Shown piece by piece: positions 1 to 9,011 of a stretch of 64,000 nucleotides of DNA (within the stretch, counting starts at the first letter, position 1; each line of letters starts with the position of its first letter). A program made the position numbers and the translations under genes. Location of the stretch: positions 463,217 to 527,216 of the forward strand of contig NZ_FPCG01000001.1 of assembly GCF_900116905.1 (NCBI RefSeq), read 5' to 3'. The notes under the pieces are model-generated. The model was not told the origin of the DNA. It saw only the letters and a list, made by a program, of their open reading frames with translations, and did not search any database. The DNA comes from Micrococcus terreus (GTDB taxonomy: Bacteria; Actinomycetota; Actinomycetes; Actinomycetales; Micrococcaceae).

Positions 1-76
1 TGGAGGCACGCGGGATCAGGACCACCGGCAGCAGGCAGGCCAGCGCCACCGCGAGGAGTCGACCGGAGAGGACCAT
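1..76 (-). CDS. DUF58 domain protein, N-terminal fragment
   Basis: Only the first 25 codons lie in the window; the gene runs off the left edge. The reading frame begins with ATG at 74-76 and encodes a basic residue followed by a run of Ala, Leu and Val, as in the first membrane helix of DUF58 proteins. It starts four bases after the MoxR stop codon. DUF58 proteins have a vWA-like fold and are almost always encoded next to MoxR ATPases, and that context carries most of this call. The domain itself cannot be seen. Confidence 0.55.
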   Translation of the reverse strand, partial: MVLSGRLLAVALACLLPVVLIPRAS

Positions 77-80
77 CAGC

Positions 81-1187
81 TCACCGGGGGACCGGGACGG
101 AGGCGAGCAGACCGGAGATGACCTGGTCCGCGGTGACGCCGTCCAGCTCGGCCTCGGGGCGCAGACTCACCCGGTGGCGCAGGCAGGACAGAGCCAGCGC
201 CTGGACGTCGTCCGGAGTGGTGAAGTCCCGTCCGTTCAGCCAGGCCCACGCCTTGGAGGTGTTCAACAGGGCGGTGGAGCCGCGCGGGGAGACGCCCAGC
301 TGGAAGGACGGTGAGGTGCGCGTGGCGCGGGCCAGGTCGGTGATGTAGCCCAGCACCTCCGGGCCGGAGCGCACCCGGGAGACCGCCTCACGGGCCGCCA
401 CCAGGGTGTCCGCGCCGGCCACGGCACGCACCCCGGCGGCCTGCAGGTCAGAGGGGTTGAACCCGGCGGCGTGACGGGAGAGGATCTCCACCTCGTCCTC
501 TCGCCCGGGCAGGTCCAGGGTGACCTTGAGCAGGAACCGGTCCAGCTGCGCCTCCGGCAGCGGGTAGGTGCCCTCGTACTCCACCGGATTCTGCGTGGCG
601 GCCACCATGAATGGATCCGGCAGGGGTCGGGAGACCCCGTCCACGGACACCTGCCGTTCCTCCATCGCCTCCAGCAGGGCCGACTGTGTCTTGGGCGGGG
701 TCCGGTTGATCTCATCGGCCAGCATCAGATGCGTGAACACCGGGCCCTCACGGAACTCGAACTCGCCGGACCTGGTGTCGTAGACCAGGGAGCCGGTGAC
801 GTCGCCGGGCATCAGATCAGGGGTGAACTGCACGCGCCGAGTCTCCAGGGACAGCGCCGCGGACAGGGACCGCACCAGCAGGGTCTTGGCCACACCGGGC
901 ACGCCCTCGAGCAGCACATGCCCCCGGCACAGCAGCCCGATCAGCAGCCCGGTCACCGCCGGTGCCTGGCCCACCACGGCCTTGCCCACCTCCTGGCGCA
1001 CCTGGTGCAGGGCGTGACGCAGCTCGTCGTCAGAGGTGCCGGACAGGCTTCCCGACGACGGCCCGCGCGTGGGCGCTGGAGGGGTCACCTGGGGTGCCCG
1101 TCCGGTGGTGTCGGCCGGACCCGCCGAGCCGACGGGCTCGGCGGGATGCTGGCCGTGATCCGGTTCCGGGGAGTGGGGGGAGGTCAT
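81..1187 (-). CDS. MoxR family AAA+ ATPase
   Basis: A 368-residue cytoplasmic ATPase of the MoxR class, thought to act as a chaperone that remodels or activates partner proteins carrying vWA/DUF58 domains. A Pro/Ser-rich N-terminal tail of about 55 residues precedes the AAA_3 domain. Walker A reads LEGVPGVAKT (residues 93-102) and Walker B with sensor region reads LADEINRTPPKTQSALLEAM. The C-terminal lid domain (about 285-368) carries the family signature SPRGSTALL. The start overlaps the DUF4350 stop by four bases, so translation is coupled. It is the fourth gene of a five-gene leftward operon. The family call is firm; the client protein is unknown. Confidence 0.93.
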   Translation of the reverse strand: MTSPHSPEPDHGQHPAEPVGSAGPADTTGRAPQVTPPAPTRGPSSGSLSGTSDDELRHALHQVRQEVGKAVVGQAPAVTGLLIGLLCRGHVLLEGVPGVAKTLLVRSLSAALSLETRRVQFTPDLMPGDVTGSLVYDTRSGEFEFREGPVFTHLMLADEINRTPPKTQSALLEAMEERQVSVDGVSRPLPDPFMVAATQNPVEYEGTYPLPEAQLDRFLLKVTLDLPGREDEVEILSRHAAGFNPSDLQAAGVRAVAGADTLVAAREAVSRVRSGPEVLGYITDLARATRTSPSFQLGVSPRGSTALLNTSKAWAWLNGRDFTTPDDVQALALSCLRHRVSLRPEAELDGVTADQVISGLLASVPVPR

Positions 1188-2503
1188 GGTGTGGTCTCGG
1201 GTCCTCTCGGGTCCTGGGTGCTGAGGTCAGTAGGGTGGGCCGGCGGCGCCGGCTGGGCCGGGCCGGCTGCGCCCAGAGCGGCGTGGACGGACTGCTCGAG
1301 CCCCTGCAGGGCGCGGGCACGGTCCACGAGTGCGGCGTTCGAGTCCACCGTGGACTCGTCCAACAGGTGGGCCACGGCAGCGGGGTCCTGTCCGGTCACG
1401 GCGGCCACCGCCGAACTGAGGGCCGGGGCGGTGGCGCCGCGGCCCAGGCGCTGCAGCCGGGCCAGACGGAGCCGGGTGGCCTGGTGCAGTGACCGTGCGG
1501 CCGCCCCCGCCTGGCCGGTGCTCTGGTAGAGCCGAGCACGGCCCACAGCCGTCTCCGAGGACGGGACCACCACGGGGAGCGGTTCGATCGCCAGGGGGCC
1601 GTGGCGGCGTCCGCGCCAGAGCATCAGCACCAGGGCACAGACCACCAGCCACCAGATGACCGGCCCCACCCAGGCCGGGAGCAGATCGGACGGGTTCGTC
1701 GGGGCCTCACCCACCGGCACATCCGCCAGGGTGGGCAGGTACCAGATCACGTCCTCGCCCTGGCCCAGCGTCCACAGTGCGACGACCGGATGGCCATGGT
1801 CGGCGGCGCCGGCGTTGGCGAAGACCTGAGCGGATCCGATCACCCAGGTGCCGTCGTCGGACCGGACCACTCCGTGGGCGGGCCGGACCTCGCCGGCGGG
1901 GGCGGCGATCCCGTTGAAGCAGCCGGTCCCACCGCGGTACAGGCGACCATCTCGCACCATCGACTCGGCCTGGCGAGCCAACGGCAGAGCACAGTCCGTC
2001 CCCGCGGTCAGGGGCTCCTCCGAGGGGGTCAGGCCGGGGCCGGTGGTGATGCCGGTGGCCAGCGCACGGATCTGGGCCAGGTCAGGTTCCACGAGCACGC
2101 GCCGGGCAGGATCTGTCCCCTCGGCCAGGCGGTCCAGCCCCTGGTCCGGCAGCAGCCCGGCGGGGTCGTGGAAGAGCAGAGTGGCCTCAGGGTGCTCCTG
2201 GGCCAGCTCGAGGGCCTGGTCCGCCGAGTCGGCGTGATGGATCCGGATCCCCTGTCCGCGCAGGACCTCGGCGATCGCCATGCCGCCGGCGGGGCGGGCG
2301 GACTCCGGATGCAGGGCACCTCCGGTGGGGGCCGGACGGAACAGGGCCAGCGCCCCCAGGATCATCAGCAGCGAGGCGACGATCAGCCACACCCGTCCGG
2401 CACGCCAGACGCGCGCGGCGACCTGAGAGCCGGAGGGGACGGACGGTGAGGGAACAGCGCTTCCCTGGACCTCGGCCTCCGCGGGCCCGGCCGGCCGGCT
2501 CAC
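1184..2503 (-). CDS. DUF4350 domain membrane protein
   Basis: A 439-residue protein with a membrane helix at about 40-60 (WLIVASLLMILGALALF), an extracytoplasmic region of about 210 residues with the DUF4350 fold, a second helix near 275-295, and a cytoplasmic Ala/Leu-rich tail. DUF4350 resembles the glutamine-amidotransferase-like domains found in gliding and envelope proteins; no catalytic role is established. GTG start overlaps the preceding stop codon as GTGA. In this operon type (DUF4129, DUF4350, MoxR, DUF58) it probably forms part of an envelope complex serviced by MoxR; that is inference. Confidence 0.82.
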   Translation of the reverse strand: MSRPAGPAEAEVQGSAVPSPSVPSGSQVAARVWRAGRVWLIVASLLMILGALALFRPAPTGGALHPESARPAGGMAIAEVLRGQGIRIHHADSADQALELAQEHPEATLLFHDPAGLLPDQGLDRLAEGTDPARRVLVEPDLAQIRALATGITTGPGLTPSEEPLTAGTDCALPLARQAESMVRDGRLYRGGTGCFNGIAAPAGEVRPAHGVVRSDDGTWVIGSAQVFANAGAADHGHPVVALWTLGQGEDVIWYLPTLADVPVGEAPTNPSDLLPAWVGPVIWWLVVCALVLMLWRGRRHGPLAIEPLPVVVPSSETAVGRARLYQSTGQAGAAARSLHQATRLRLARLQRLGRGATAPALSSAVAAVTGQDPAAVAHLLDESTVDSNAALVDRARALQGLEQSVHAALGAAGPAQPAPPAHPTDLSTQDPRGPETTP

Positions 2504-3171
2504 CGTGCCGCCGCCAGGTCGGATGCGGATGCGGCCGGCGCCGGAGCGGCCGCCAGACGGCGGTCCAGGTCCCGTGCCGCCAGGGCCTGCTCAGCGGTGG
2601 CGGTGGCGTGGTCGTACAGCACCGCGTTGAAGGCCTCGGCCACACGGTGCAGCTCAGCCTGTTCCTGAGGGAACACCCGGGCCAGCTCACGGGCCGCCTC
2701 ACTGGCCGTGCGCCCGGGGCGTTCATCCACCACGGTGCGCACTTCGGCCTCGCGCACCGCGGCCCGGAACCAGCTGACCAGTGCCTGTCCGTGATCCGAG
2801 CGCGCATGCGCCCGTTCCGCGGCGGCACGGTGGTCCGCCGGGGTTGAGACCCGCTCTGTCAGCATGGCGCTGTCCCGACGACGGCCGCGTGCGTTGGCGC
2901 GGGGCCTGACCAGGATCAGCACGATGACGGCGATGACCACCAGCAGCACCGGGAGCACCCAGCTCGGCACGCCGGCGGCTCCCTGTCCCAGCGAGTCCAG
3001 CCAGTCCAACAGCTCTTCGAAGCGGTCTCTGATCCACTCCAGGACGGGGTTGGGCTGGGCGGCCTGATACCGGTCCTTGGCCAGCTCGTCCTCGAGCAGC
3101 CGACGAGCCTCCTCAGGCTCGGGCTGCCAGGGCTGCGCCGGGCGTCCTCGGGCAGCGGCGGCGGGAGTCAC
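2500..3171 (-). CDS. DUF4129 domain membrane protein
   Basis: A 223-residue protein with one strong membrane helix near residues 70-90 (WVLPVLLVVIAVIVLILV) and a cytoplasmic C-terminal DUF4129 region of about 120 residues. That region contains the Ala/Arg-rich stretches typical of the family, including RPGRTASEAARELA, which matches the 'rp..T..E' pattern of DUF4129. GTG start four bases after the GPDPase-like gene stop; its own stop overlaps the next start. In mycobacteria a similar gene sits beside MoxR/DUF58 genes. Function unknown; a structural or signalling partner of the DUF4350/MoxR set is likely. Confidence 0.85.
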   Translation of the reverse strand: MTPAAAARGRPAQPWQPEPEEARRLLEDELAKDRYQAAQPNPVLEWIRDRFEELLDWLDSLGQGAAGVPSWVLPVLLVVIAVIVLILVRPRANARGRRRDSAMLTERVSTPADHRAAAERAHARSDHGQALVSWFRAAVREAEVRTVVDERPGRTASEAARELARVFPQEQAELHRVAEAFNAVLYDHATATAEQALAARDLDRRLAAAPAPAASASDLAAAR

Positions 3172-3175
3172 GGGG

Positions 3176-4531
3176 TCACCGACCGCCGCTCGGCCCCGCC
3201 GTCACAGGTCGTGGTGCCCGGCCGGGAACCAGATCGTCCGTGCCGGATCCGCCGGAGGCCGTCCCCGTGGTGGAGAACCGGGAGTCCTGGTCCCCGGTCC
3301 CGGACTGTGCGGCGATCTGGCCCAGGTCCAGGTCGAAGCTCTCCTGGCGGATGCGGTAGTCGATGTACAGCACGGCCATCACCAGGGTGAGGTAGGCGGT
3401 GCCCACGGACTGGATCAGGGTGGTGATCAGGGAGGAGACGATCAGGGAGAGCGCTGTGGCGTTCAGGAGCTCGTCCGCCGAGGCGCTCGAGGGATCAGAG
3501 GGGAAGAACAGCCCCAGGACACTGGTCAGGCCCCCGGAGATCAGCGAGACCGCGATGCCGACGATCAGGCCCACCAGCAGCAGAACGCCGAACGTGCGCC
3601 ACCAGGAGCGGTTGGTCAGCCCCCAGGAACGGCGGACGCCGGCCCAGGGCCCGATCTTCTCGATCGCCACCGCGGCCGGTGCCAGCAGCACCTTGACGTA
3701 GATCCACAGGACCAGCGGCACCGAGGCGAACACCACCAGGAACCAGACCATGATCAGTGCACCGGGCGAGCTGTCGGAGGTGATGGCCGGCAGCAGGCTC
3801 AGGAACAGCAGTCCACCCAGGGCGACCATGTAGATGAGACCGGCCAGCAGGTAGAGGGCGCTCAACCCCACCAGGCTCCAGATCGTGGGTGCAGTGAGCC
3901 GCCAGGCCTGCCCCAGCCCGGTCTTCAGGCCCACGGCACCTCGGGCGAGCACCACGGAGAGCACGCCCTGGGCGATGGTCCCCAGGAACGTGGCCAGGAT
4001 CGCCGCGGCGAGCAGCATGCCCCAGAACATCAGGACGCCGTTCACCAGCTCCCAGCTCTCAGCCGTGCTGGCCGTGCCGAAGGTCCCGCCCGTCGAGCTG
4101 AACAGATCGCTCTGTCCCAGCAGGTTCACCAGGTAGGCCACCGGCAGGCCCACCAGGATCGCCTCGGCCAGGGCCACCAGGAGCATGGTCCCCAGGACCG
4201 CGGCCGGACTCAGGCGCAGCGCGGCGAACGAGGCCTCCAGCACATCACCGAGGTTCAGCGGGCGGAGCGGAATGATCCCCGGTCGCTGAGCCATGGCATA
4301 GGAGGAGTGCTGGCCCGGTCCGCCCTGGGGGCCGACGCCGTACCCGGTTGATCCCGGGTGCATCGGCGGCGTGGGCTGGAGGGGAGCGGGGACGGGTGGG
4401 CCATAGGGATTGGCCGGGCGCTGGGGGGTGTCCGGCCCGCCAGGGGCTGACCAGCTGGAGGGGTTCGGAGACCCCTGTGGGGGACGCTGCGGCATCTCCG
4501 GAAGATGGTCGGGACGGTTCTGTGGATTCAA
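3176..4531 (-). CDS. GPDPase membrane-domain protein
   Basis: A multi-pass membrane protein of about 451 residues. After a Pro/Gly/Gln-rich cytoplasmic segment of roughly 80 residues comes IIPLRPLNLGDVLEASFA, the hallmark opening of the membrane domain found in glycerophosphoryl diester phosphodiesterases. At least six hydrophobic helices follow. The catalytic phosphodiesterase domain is absent, so enzyme activity should not be assumed. The chosen start is TTG with GGGGGGA five bases upstream; an in-frame ATG at 4495 and a GTG at 4627 are alternatives. First gene of the leftward operon, divergent from mtrA. Confidence 0.75.
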   Translation of the reverse strand: MNPQNRPDHLPEMPQRPPQGSPNPSSWSAPGGPDTPQRPANPYGPPVPAPLQPTPPMHPGSTGYGVGPQGGPGQHSSYAMAQRPGIIPLRPLNLGDVLEASFAALRLSPAAVLGTMLLVALAEAILVGLPVAYLVNLLGQSDLFSSTGGTFGTASTAESWELVNGVLMFWGMLLAAAILATFLGTIAQGVLSVVLARGAVGLKTGLGQAWRLTAPTIWSLVGLSALYLLAGLIYMVALGGLLFLSLLPAITSDSSPGALIMVWFLVVFASVPLVLWIYVKVLLAPAAVAIEKIGPWAGVRRSWGLTNRSWWRTFGVLLLVGLIVGIAVSLISGGLTSVLGLFFPSDPSSASADELLNATALSLIVSSLITTLIQSVGTAYLTLVMAVLYIDYRIRQESFDLDLGQIAAQSGTGDQDSRFSTTGTASGGSGTDDLVPGRAPRPVTAGPSGGR

Positions 4532-4679
4532 GGCGGTCCCCCCGAGGGCGTCGTTGGCGGTCAAGTCCAGGAGCCCGGTGAGGGGCGGTGATCGAGGCGA
4601 TGAAGCGGTGTCCCAGGAGCGACCCACGGCTCGCCGTTCCGACGTCTCGACTATAACCGTCCACCGGCACGCCGTCCGA

Positions 4680-4685
4680 TAGGCT
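4680..4685 (+). promoter_or_regulatory. Probable mtrA -10 box (TAGGCT)
   Basis: TAGGCT matches the actinobacterial -10 pattern TANNNT seen repeatedly in this window. It predicts transcription from about 4692 and a leader of about 110 bases before mtrA. No convincing -35 hexamer. Confidence 0.4.
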
Positions 4686-4803
4686 GGGGCGGTGGCCTGA
4701 GGGGCCGTCGTCTCCGAGCGCAGAGCCTGGGTCTACGGTGCGCCTGCGGTCGGTGTTTGATGTCCGTGACAGCTCTGGTGTGTGTTCTGGGAGGGTACTC
4801 GTG

Positions 4804-5481
4804 GTGAAGGCCAAGATCCTGGTGGTGGACGATGACGAGGCGCTCTCGGAGATGATCGGCATCGTCCTGCGCAATGACGGCTTCGAGCCGACGTTCTGCG
4901 CAGACGGATCCCAGGCGTTGGCCGCGTTCCGTTCGGCCCGCCCGGACCTGGTCCTGCTGGACCTGATGCTCCCGGGGATGGACGGGATCGAGGTGTGCCG
5001 GGCCATCCGTGCCGAGTCGGACACCCCGATCGTGATGCTCACCGCCAAGTCGGACACCTCGGATGTGGTCCGCGGACTCGAGTCCGGTGCCGACGACTAC
5101 GTGCCCAAGCCCTTCAAGCCGGCCGAGCTGGTGGCCCGCGTCCGCGCCCGCCTGCGCGAGGGAGAGCAGAAGGCCCCGGAGACCCTGCGGATCGCCGACC
5201 TGACGGTGGATGTGGCCGGACACCGGGTCTCGCGCGACGGCAAGGACATCGCCCTGACCCCCCTCGAGTTCGATCTGCTCGTCGCCCTGGCCCGCAAGCC
5301 GTGGCAGGTGTTCACCCGAGAGATGCTCCTGGAAGAGGTCTGGGGCTACCGCCACCAGGCTGACACCCGGCTGGTCAACGTCCACGTCCAGCGCCTGCGC
5401 TCCAAGGTGGAGGTGGACCCGGACAACCCGGCCGTGGTCCTCACCGTCCGCGGCGTCGGATACAAGGCCGGCCAGAACTGA
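4804..5481 (+). CDS. mtrA: DNA-binding response regulator MtrA
   Basis: OmpR/PhoB-class response regulator of the essential actinobacterial MtrAB system, which controls cell-wall hydrolases, osmotic response and the replication-division cycle. The 225 residues begin KAKILVVDDDEALSEM. The phospho-acceptor is Asp53 in LVLLDLMLPGMDG; the receiver domain spans about 1-115 and the winged helix about 130-225, ending GVGYKAG. A GTG codon at 4804 was chosen because GGGAGGG lies eight bases upstream; GTG 4801 is equally in frame. Length and sequence match MtrA of mycobacteria closely. Cotranscribed with mtrB and lpqB. Confidence 0.97.
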   Translation: MKAKILVVDDDEALSEMIGIVLRNDGFEPTFCADGSQALAAFRSARPDLVLLDLMLPGMDGIEVCRAIRAESDTPIVMLTAKSDTSDVVRGLESGADDYVPKPFKPAELVARVRARLREGEQKAPETLRIADLTVDVAGHRVSRDGKDIALTPLEFDLLVALARKPWQVFTREMLLEEVWGYRHQADTRLVNVHVQRLRSKVEVDPDNPAVVLTVRGVGYKAGQN

Positions 5482-5486
5482 CCTCA

Positions 5487-7253
5487 GTGACCGATTCGAC
5501 GCCCGGACCAGACGCCGAGGACCCCGGTCGTCCGGCCCCCGCGCGGTTGGACCGACCGCGTCGAGCCATGCGCGGGCAGGTCCGTGCAGCCCGTCACCGG
5601 TGGCGCACCTCCCTCCAGCTGCGCACGGTGGTCATCACCGCGCTGCTGACCCTGGTCTCGGCAGCCGTGCTGGTACTGTTCCTGACCCAGCAGATCACGG
5701 CGGGACTGTTCAACGCACGGTTCGACCAGGTGGAGTCCGAGGCCGTGCGCGGCCTGACCCAGGTCAGATCCGTGTTCGAGAACGCGGACACCACCGACGA
5801 GGACAGCACCGCGTCCCTGGTCACCCGCACCCTGGGCTCGCTGGCGGGGGACACCGGGGCCACCATCACGCGCAACTTCCAGCTCGTGCCCCTGGACCGG
5901 TCCCAGAACCTCTACGTGGGGCAGATGTCCTCTGGGCTGCCGTCGGATGTCATCCCCACCGAGCTCAATGATGCGGTGCGCAACGGTTCGGGCACATACT
6001 GGCAGTCCGTCGAGCTCCCCGCCGGCCCGGACTCCTCGGCCCCCGGTCTGGCGTTCGGCACTCAGGTGGTGCTGCCCCCGGGCAACGTCTATGCGCTCTA
6101 TCTGGTCTACGACCTCTCCAGCGACCAGGCCACCCTGGACTACATGATGCGCGTGATGATCGTGGCCGGCGCCATGCTGGTGATGCTCAACATGCTGATC
6201 GCCCTGTACGTGACCCGGTCGGTGGTCCGGCCCGTGGGTCAGGCGGCATCCACCGCGGAATCACTCTCGGCCGGTGACCTCAGCGTGCGCATGGAGGTCC
6301 GGGGTGAGGACGAGATGGCGAGGCTGGGCTCTTCCTTCAATCAGATGGCGGACAACATCCAGGACCAGATCACCCAGCTGGCCGACCTCTCCCAGATCCA
6401 GCAGCGATTCGTCTCCGATGTCTCCCATGAGCTGCGCACGCCGCTGACCACCGTCGCCATGGCCGCCGAGGTCCTCTACGACTCCCGCGACGACTTCGAC
6501 CCGGTCAACCGGCGCTCCACTGAGCTGCTCTACCACCAGGTCGAGCGGTTCCAGGCGCTGCTGGCCGACCTGCTGGAGATCACCCGGTTCGACGCCGGCG
6601 CCGCCACCGTGGCCGCCGAACCGACCGACCTGACCGAGCTTGCCGCGGACGTCGTCCTGACAGCCCAGCCGTTGGCCGCCAAGGCCGGCTCCACCATCTA
6701 CCTGGTCCCGCTGGGCAGTGACTTCGTGGCCGATGTGGATCCCCGGCGCATCGAACGGATCGTGCGCAATCTGGTCAACAACGCGATCGAGCACGGGGAG
6801 GGGCGGGACGTGGACGTGGTGGTCGGGTCCGACGAGCAGACCGTGTCCGTGGCCGTGCGGGACTACGGCATCGGCATGACCACCGAACAGGCGGAGCACG
6901 TCTTCGACCGGTTCTGGCGTGCCGACCCGGCCCGCGCCCGGACCACCGGAGGCTCCGGGCTGGGACTGTCCATCGCCACGGAGGACACTCGGCTGCACCA
7001 CGGACGGCTGGACGCCTGGGGCGAGCCCGGTGCCGGCTCGGCGTTCCGCCTGACGGTGCCCCGGCGCCGTGGTCAGACCGTGGACCATGCTCCGGTCGCG
7101 CTGCCCCCGCGGTTCGCCCCCGAGGAGCGGCGCCTGGCCACCGACCTGGACTTCGTCCACCCGGAGGAGACCCCCGTGGTGATGGACCGCATCCGCGAGC
7201 AGTCGCTGCAGCGCTTCCGTCCCCACCCCACCCCTCAGGACGGTGAGTCATGA
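5487..7253 (+). CDS. mtrB: Sensor histidine kinase MtrB
   Basis: Membrane sensor kinase that phosphorylates MtrA. Order: cytoplasmic tail, membrane helix (about 48-70), extracytoplasmic sensor of about 150 residues, second helix (about 222-245), HAMP domain, HisKA with the phosphorylated His314 in VSDVSHELRTPLTT, and an HATPase_c domain with NNAIEHG (N box) and GGSGLGLSIA (G box). GTG start five bases after mtrA with no obvious ribosome binding site, so translation is probably coupled; ATG 5568 is an alternative. The stop codon overlaps the lpqB start. Confidence 0.96.
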   Translation: MTDSTPGPDAEDPGRPAPARLDRPRRAMRGQVRAARHRWRTSLQLRTVVITALLTLVSAAVLVLFLTQQITAGLFNARFDQVESEAVRGLTQVRSVFENADTTDEDSTASLVTRTLGSLAGDTGATITRNFQLVPLDRSQNLYVGQMSSGLPSDVIPTELNDAVRNGSGTYWQSVELPAGPDSSAPGLAFGTQVVLPPGNVYALYLVYDLSSDQATLDYMMRVMIVAGAMLVMLNMLIALYVTRSVVRPVGQAASTAESLSAGDLSVRMEVRGEDEMARLGSSFNQMADNIQDQITQLADLSQIQQRFVSDVSHELRTPLTTVAMAAEVLYDSRDDFDPVNRRSTELLYHQVERFQALLADLLEITRFDAGAATVAAEPTDLTELAADVVLTAQPLAAKAGSTIYLVPLGSDFVADVDPRRIERIVRNLVNNAIEHGEGRDVDVVVGSDEQTVSVAVRDYGIGMTTEQAEHVFDRFWRADPARARTTGGSGLGLSIATEDTRLHHGRLDAWGEPGAGSAFRLTVPRRRGQTVDHAPVALPPRFAPEERRLATDLDFVHPEETPVVMDRIREQSLQRFRPHPTPQDGES

Positions 7254-8956
7254 TCACCCCACGTCACCGGGCCGGCGTCGTGCTGTCCCTGCTGATGACC
7301 CTGGTGCTGGTCCTAACCGGGTGCGCTCAGATCCCGTCCCGGGGCCCGGTGGGGACCGCGGAGCCGATCGGCGGGACCGATGCCCAGCCCAACTACGTGT
7401 TCTCGCCGTCAGGCCCCACCCCGGGGGACAGCCCGGAGGAGATCGTCCGAGGCTTCATCACCGCCGGCACGGGTGTGCAGGACGACTACGCCACCGCCCG
7501 GGAGTTCCTCACCGCCGAGGCCGCGGCCACCTGGCAGCCCACCGCCCGGACACTCGTGTACTCCGCCCAGCCCAGTGTGGTGCCGGCCGGGGACGACACC
7601 GCGTTCAGCGTCCAGCTGGAGGTCGACTCGGTGGTGGACAACAGCGGGATCATGACGCATATGCCGGAGAGCTCCACCGAGGAGATCGACATGACCCTGA
7701 CCGAGGTGGACGGTCAGTGGCGGATCGCCCAGGTGCCGGACGGGACGGTGCTGGAGTCCGCACAGTTCCGCGCCATCTTCGCCGCGCAGTCGCTGTACTT
7801 CTACAACCAGACCTTCACCTATGCGGTGCCGGACGTGCGCTGGTTCGTCAATCGGCCCGGCACCACCTCGGCCATGGTCTCGGCCCTGTTGGACGGTCCG
7901 GCGCCCTACCTCTCCGGTGCGGTGACCAGCGCCTTCCCACCCGGCGCGGAACTGTCACGGCAGTCCGTGCCCGTCAGCTCCGGATCAGCCAAGGTGGATC
8001 TGACCTCCACCTCGGTGGAGGGGACGGACAAGGCCACGCGGCGGCGGATGCTCGAGCAGATCACGCTGACCCTGGACGGACTGTCCACGGTGAACGACGT
8101 CGAGCTGACCGTGGATCAGGCCGAACTGGACATCGGGGAGTCCTCGCCGGACTTCACGCCGGCCACGGTGGACCCTGGAGCCGGCTCCACCCAGGTGGCG
8201 GTCGCCGATGACCAGCTGGTGTACTTCGAAGGCACCTCGGTCCTGCCGATCGGTGGGATGGCGGCGCTGGGCGGACTCATCCCGGTCGAGCCGGCCATGA
8301 ACCTGGACGGCACCCGCTTCGCCTTCCTCACGGAGGACTCCGACGAGCTCTACGAGGCCACCACCGAGCAGCAGCTGCAGCTGATCCTGCGGGGCACGGG
8401 ACTGACCCGTCCCAGCATCGACACCGAGGGGTGGATCTGGACGGTGGACCAGACCGAGTCCCCCCAGGTGGTGGCTGTCCGCGCGGGCAGCGGAGGCCAG
8501 GACCGGCGGGAGCTGAGCGCGGAGTGGCTGGGGGATCGTCAGGTGCACGCCCTGCGGATCTCTCGTGATGGAACACGGGCCGCCGTGGTGACCGGCGATT
8601 CGGAGTCGGCCAGCGTCTTCGTGGCCGGTGTGGTCCGGGACTCGGAAGGGGTGCCCCGGGGCCTGGGCACGCCCATCCGGCTCCAGGCCAGCGTCCCAGT
8701 CTCAGAGGTCGACTGGTCCTCGGAGCGGGAGCTGCTCGTCGCCGCACCGAGCGAGACCGACCCGGTGGAGGCCCAGCTCCTGGGGCTGGACGGCTCGCAG
8801 ACCACCCTGAAGCCGCTGCTGGGGATGACCGGGTTCTCCGCTGCCCCGGGAGACAACTCGATCTACGCCGAGACGGAGGACGCCGTCTGGATGCGCCTGG
8901 GCACCAACTGGCGCGCCCAGTCCGGCCAGGCCTCGGACCTGTCCTACCCGGGCTGA
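7250..8956 (+). CDS. lpqB: Lipoprotein LpqB, MtrB partner
   Basis: Secreted lipoprotein of 568 residues. The signal peptide ends in a lipobox with Cys25 (VLTGC), which would be diacylated and anchored to the outer face of the membrane. A GerMN domain follows in the N-terminal third (about 160-310) and a beta-propeller-like LpqB domain in the C-terminal half. In mycobacteria LpqB interacts with the MtrB extracellular domain and modulates MtrA phosphorylation. ATGA overlap with mtrB supports the start and cotranslation. Confidence 0.95.
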   Translation: MITPRHRAGVVLSLLMTLVLVLTGCAQIPSRGPVGTAEPIGGTDAQPNYVFSPSGPTPGDSPEEIVRGFITAGTGVQDDYATAREFLTAEAAATWQPTARTLVYSAQPSVVPAGDDTAFSVQLEVDSVVDNSGIMTHMPESSTEEIDMTLTEVDGQWRIAQVPDGTVLESAQFRAIFAAQSLYFYNQTFTYAVPDVRWFVNRPGTTSAMVSALLDGPAPYLSGAVTSAFPPGAELSRQSVPVSSGSAKVDLTSTSVEGTDKATRRRMLEQITLTLDGLSTVNDVELTVDQAELDIGESSPDFTPATVDPGAGSTQVAVADDQLVYFEGTSVLPIGGMAALGGLIPVEPAMNLDGTRFAFLTEDSDELYEATTEQQLQLILRGTGLTRPSIDTEGWIWTVDQTESPQVVAVRAGSGGQDRRELSAEWLGDRQVHALRISRDGTRAAVVTGDSESASVFVAGVVRDSEGVPRGLGTPIRLQASVPVSEVDWSSERELLVAAPSETDPVEAQLLGLDGSQTTLKPLLGMTGFSAAPGDNSIYAETEDAVWMRLGTNWRAQSGQASDLSYPG

Positions 8957-9011
8957 GGTCCGGGCGGACGGCCGTCCACGCCCTCCTGCACAGCTGACCC
9001 AGATCGGCGGG

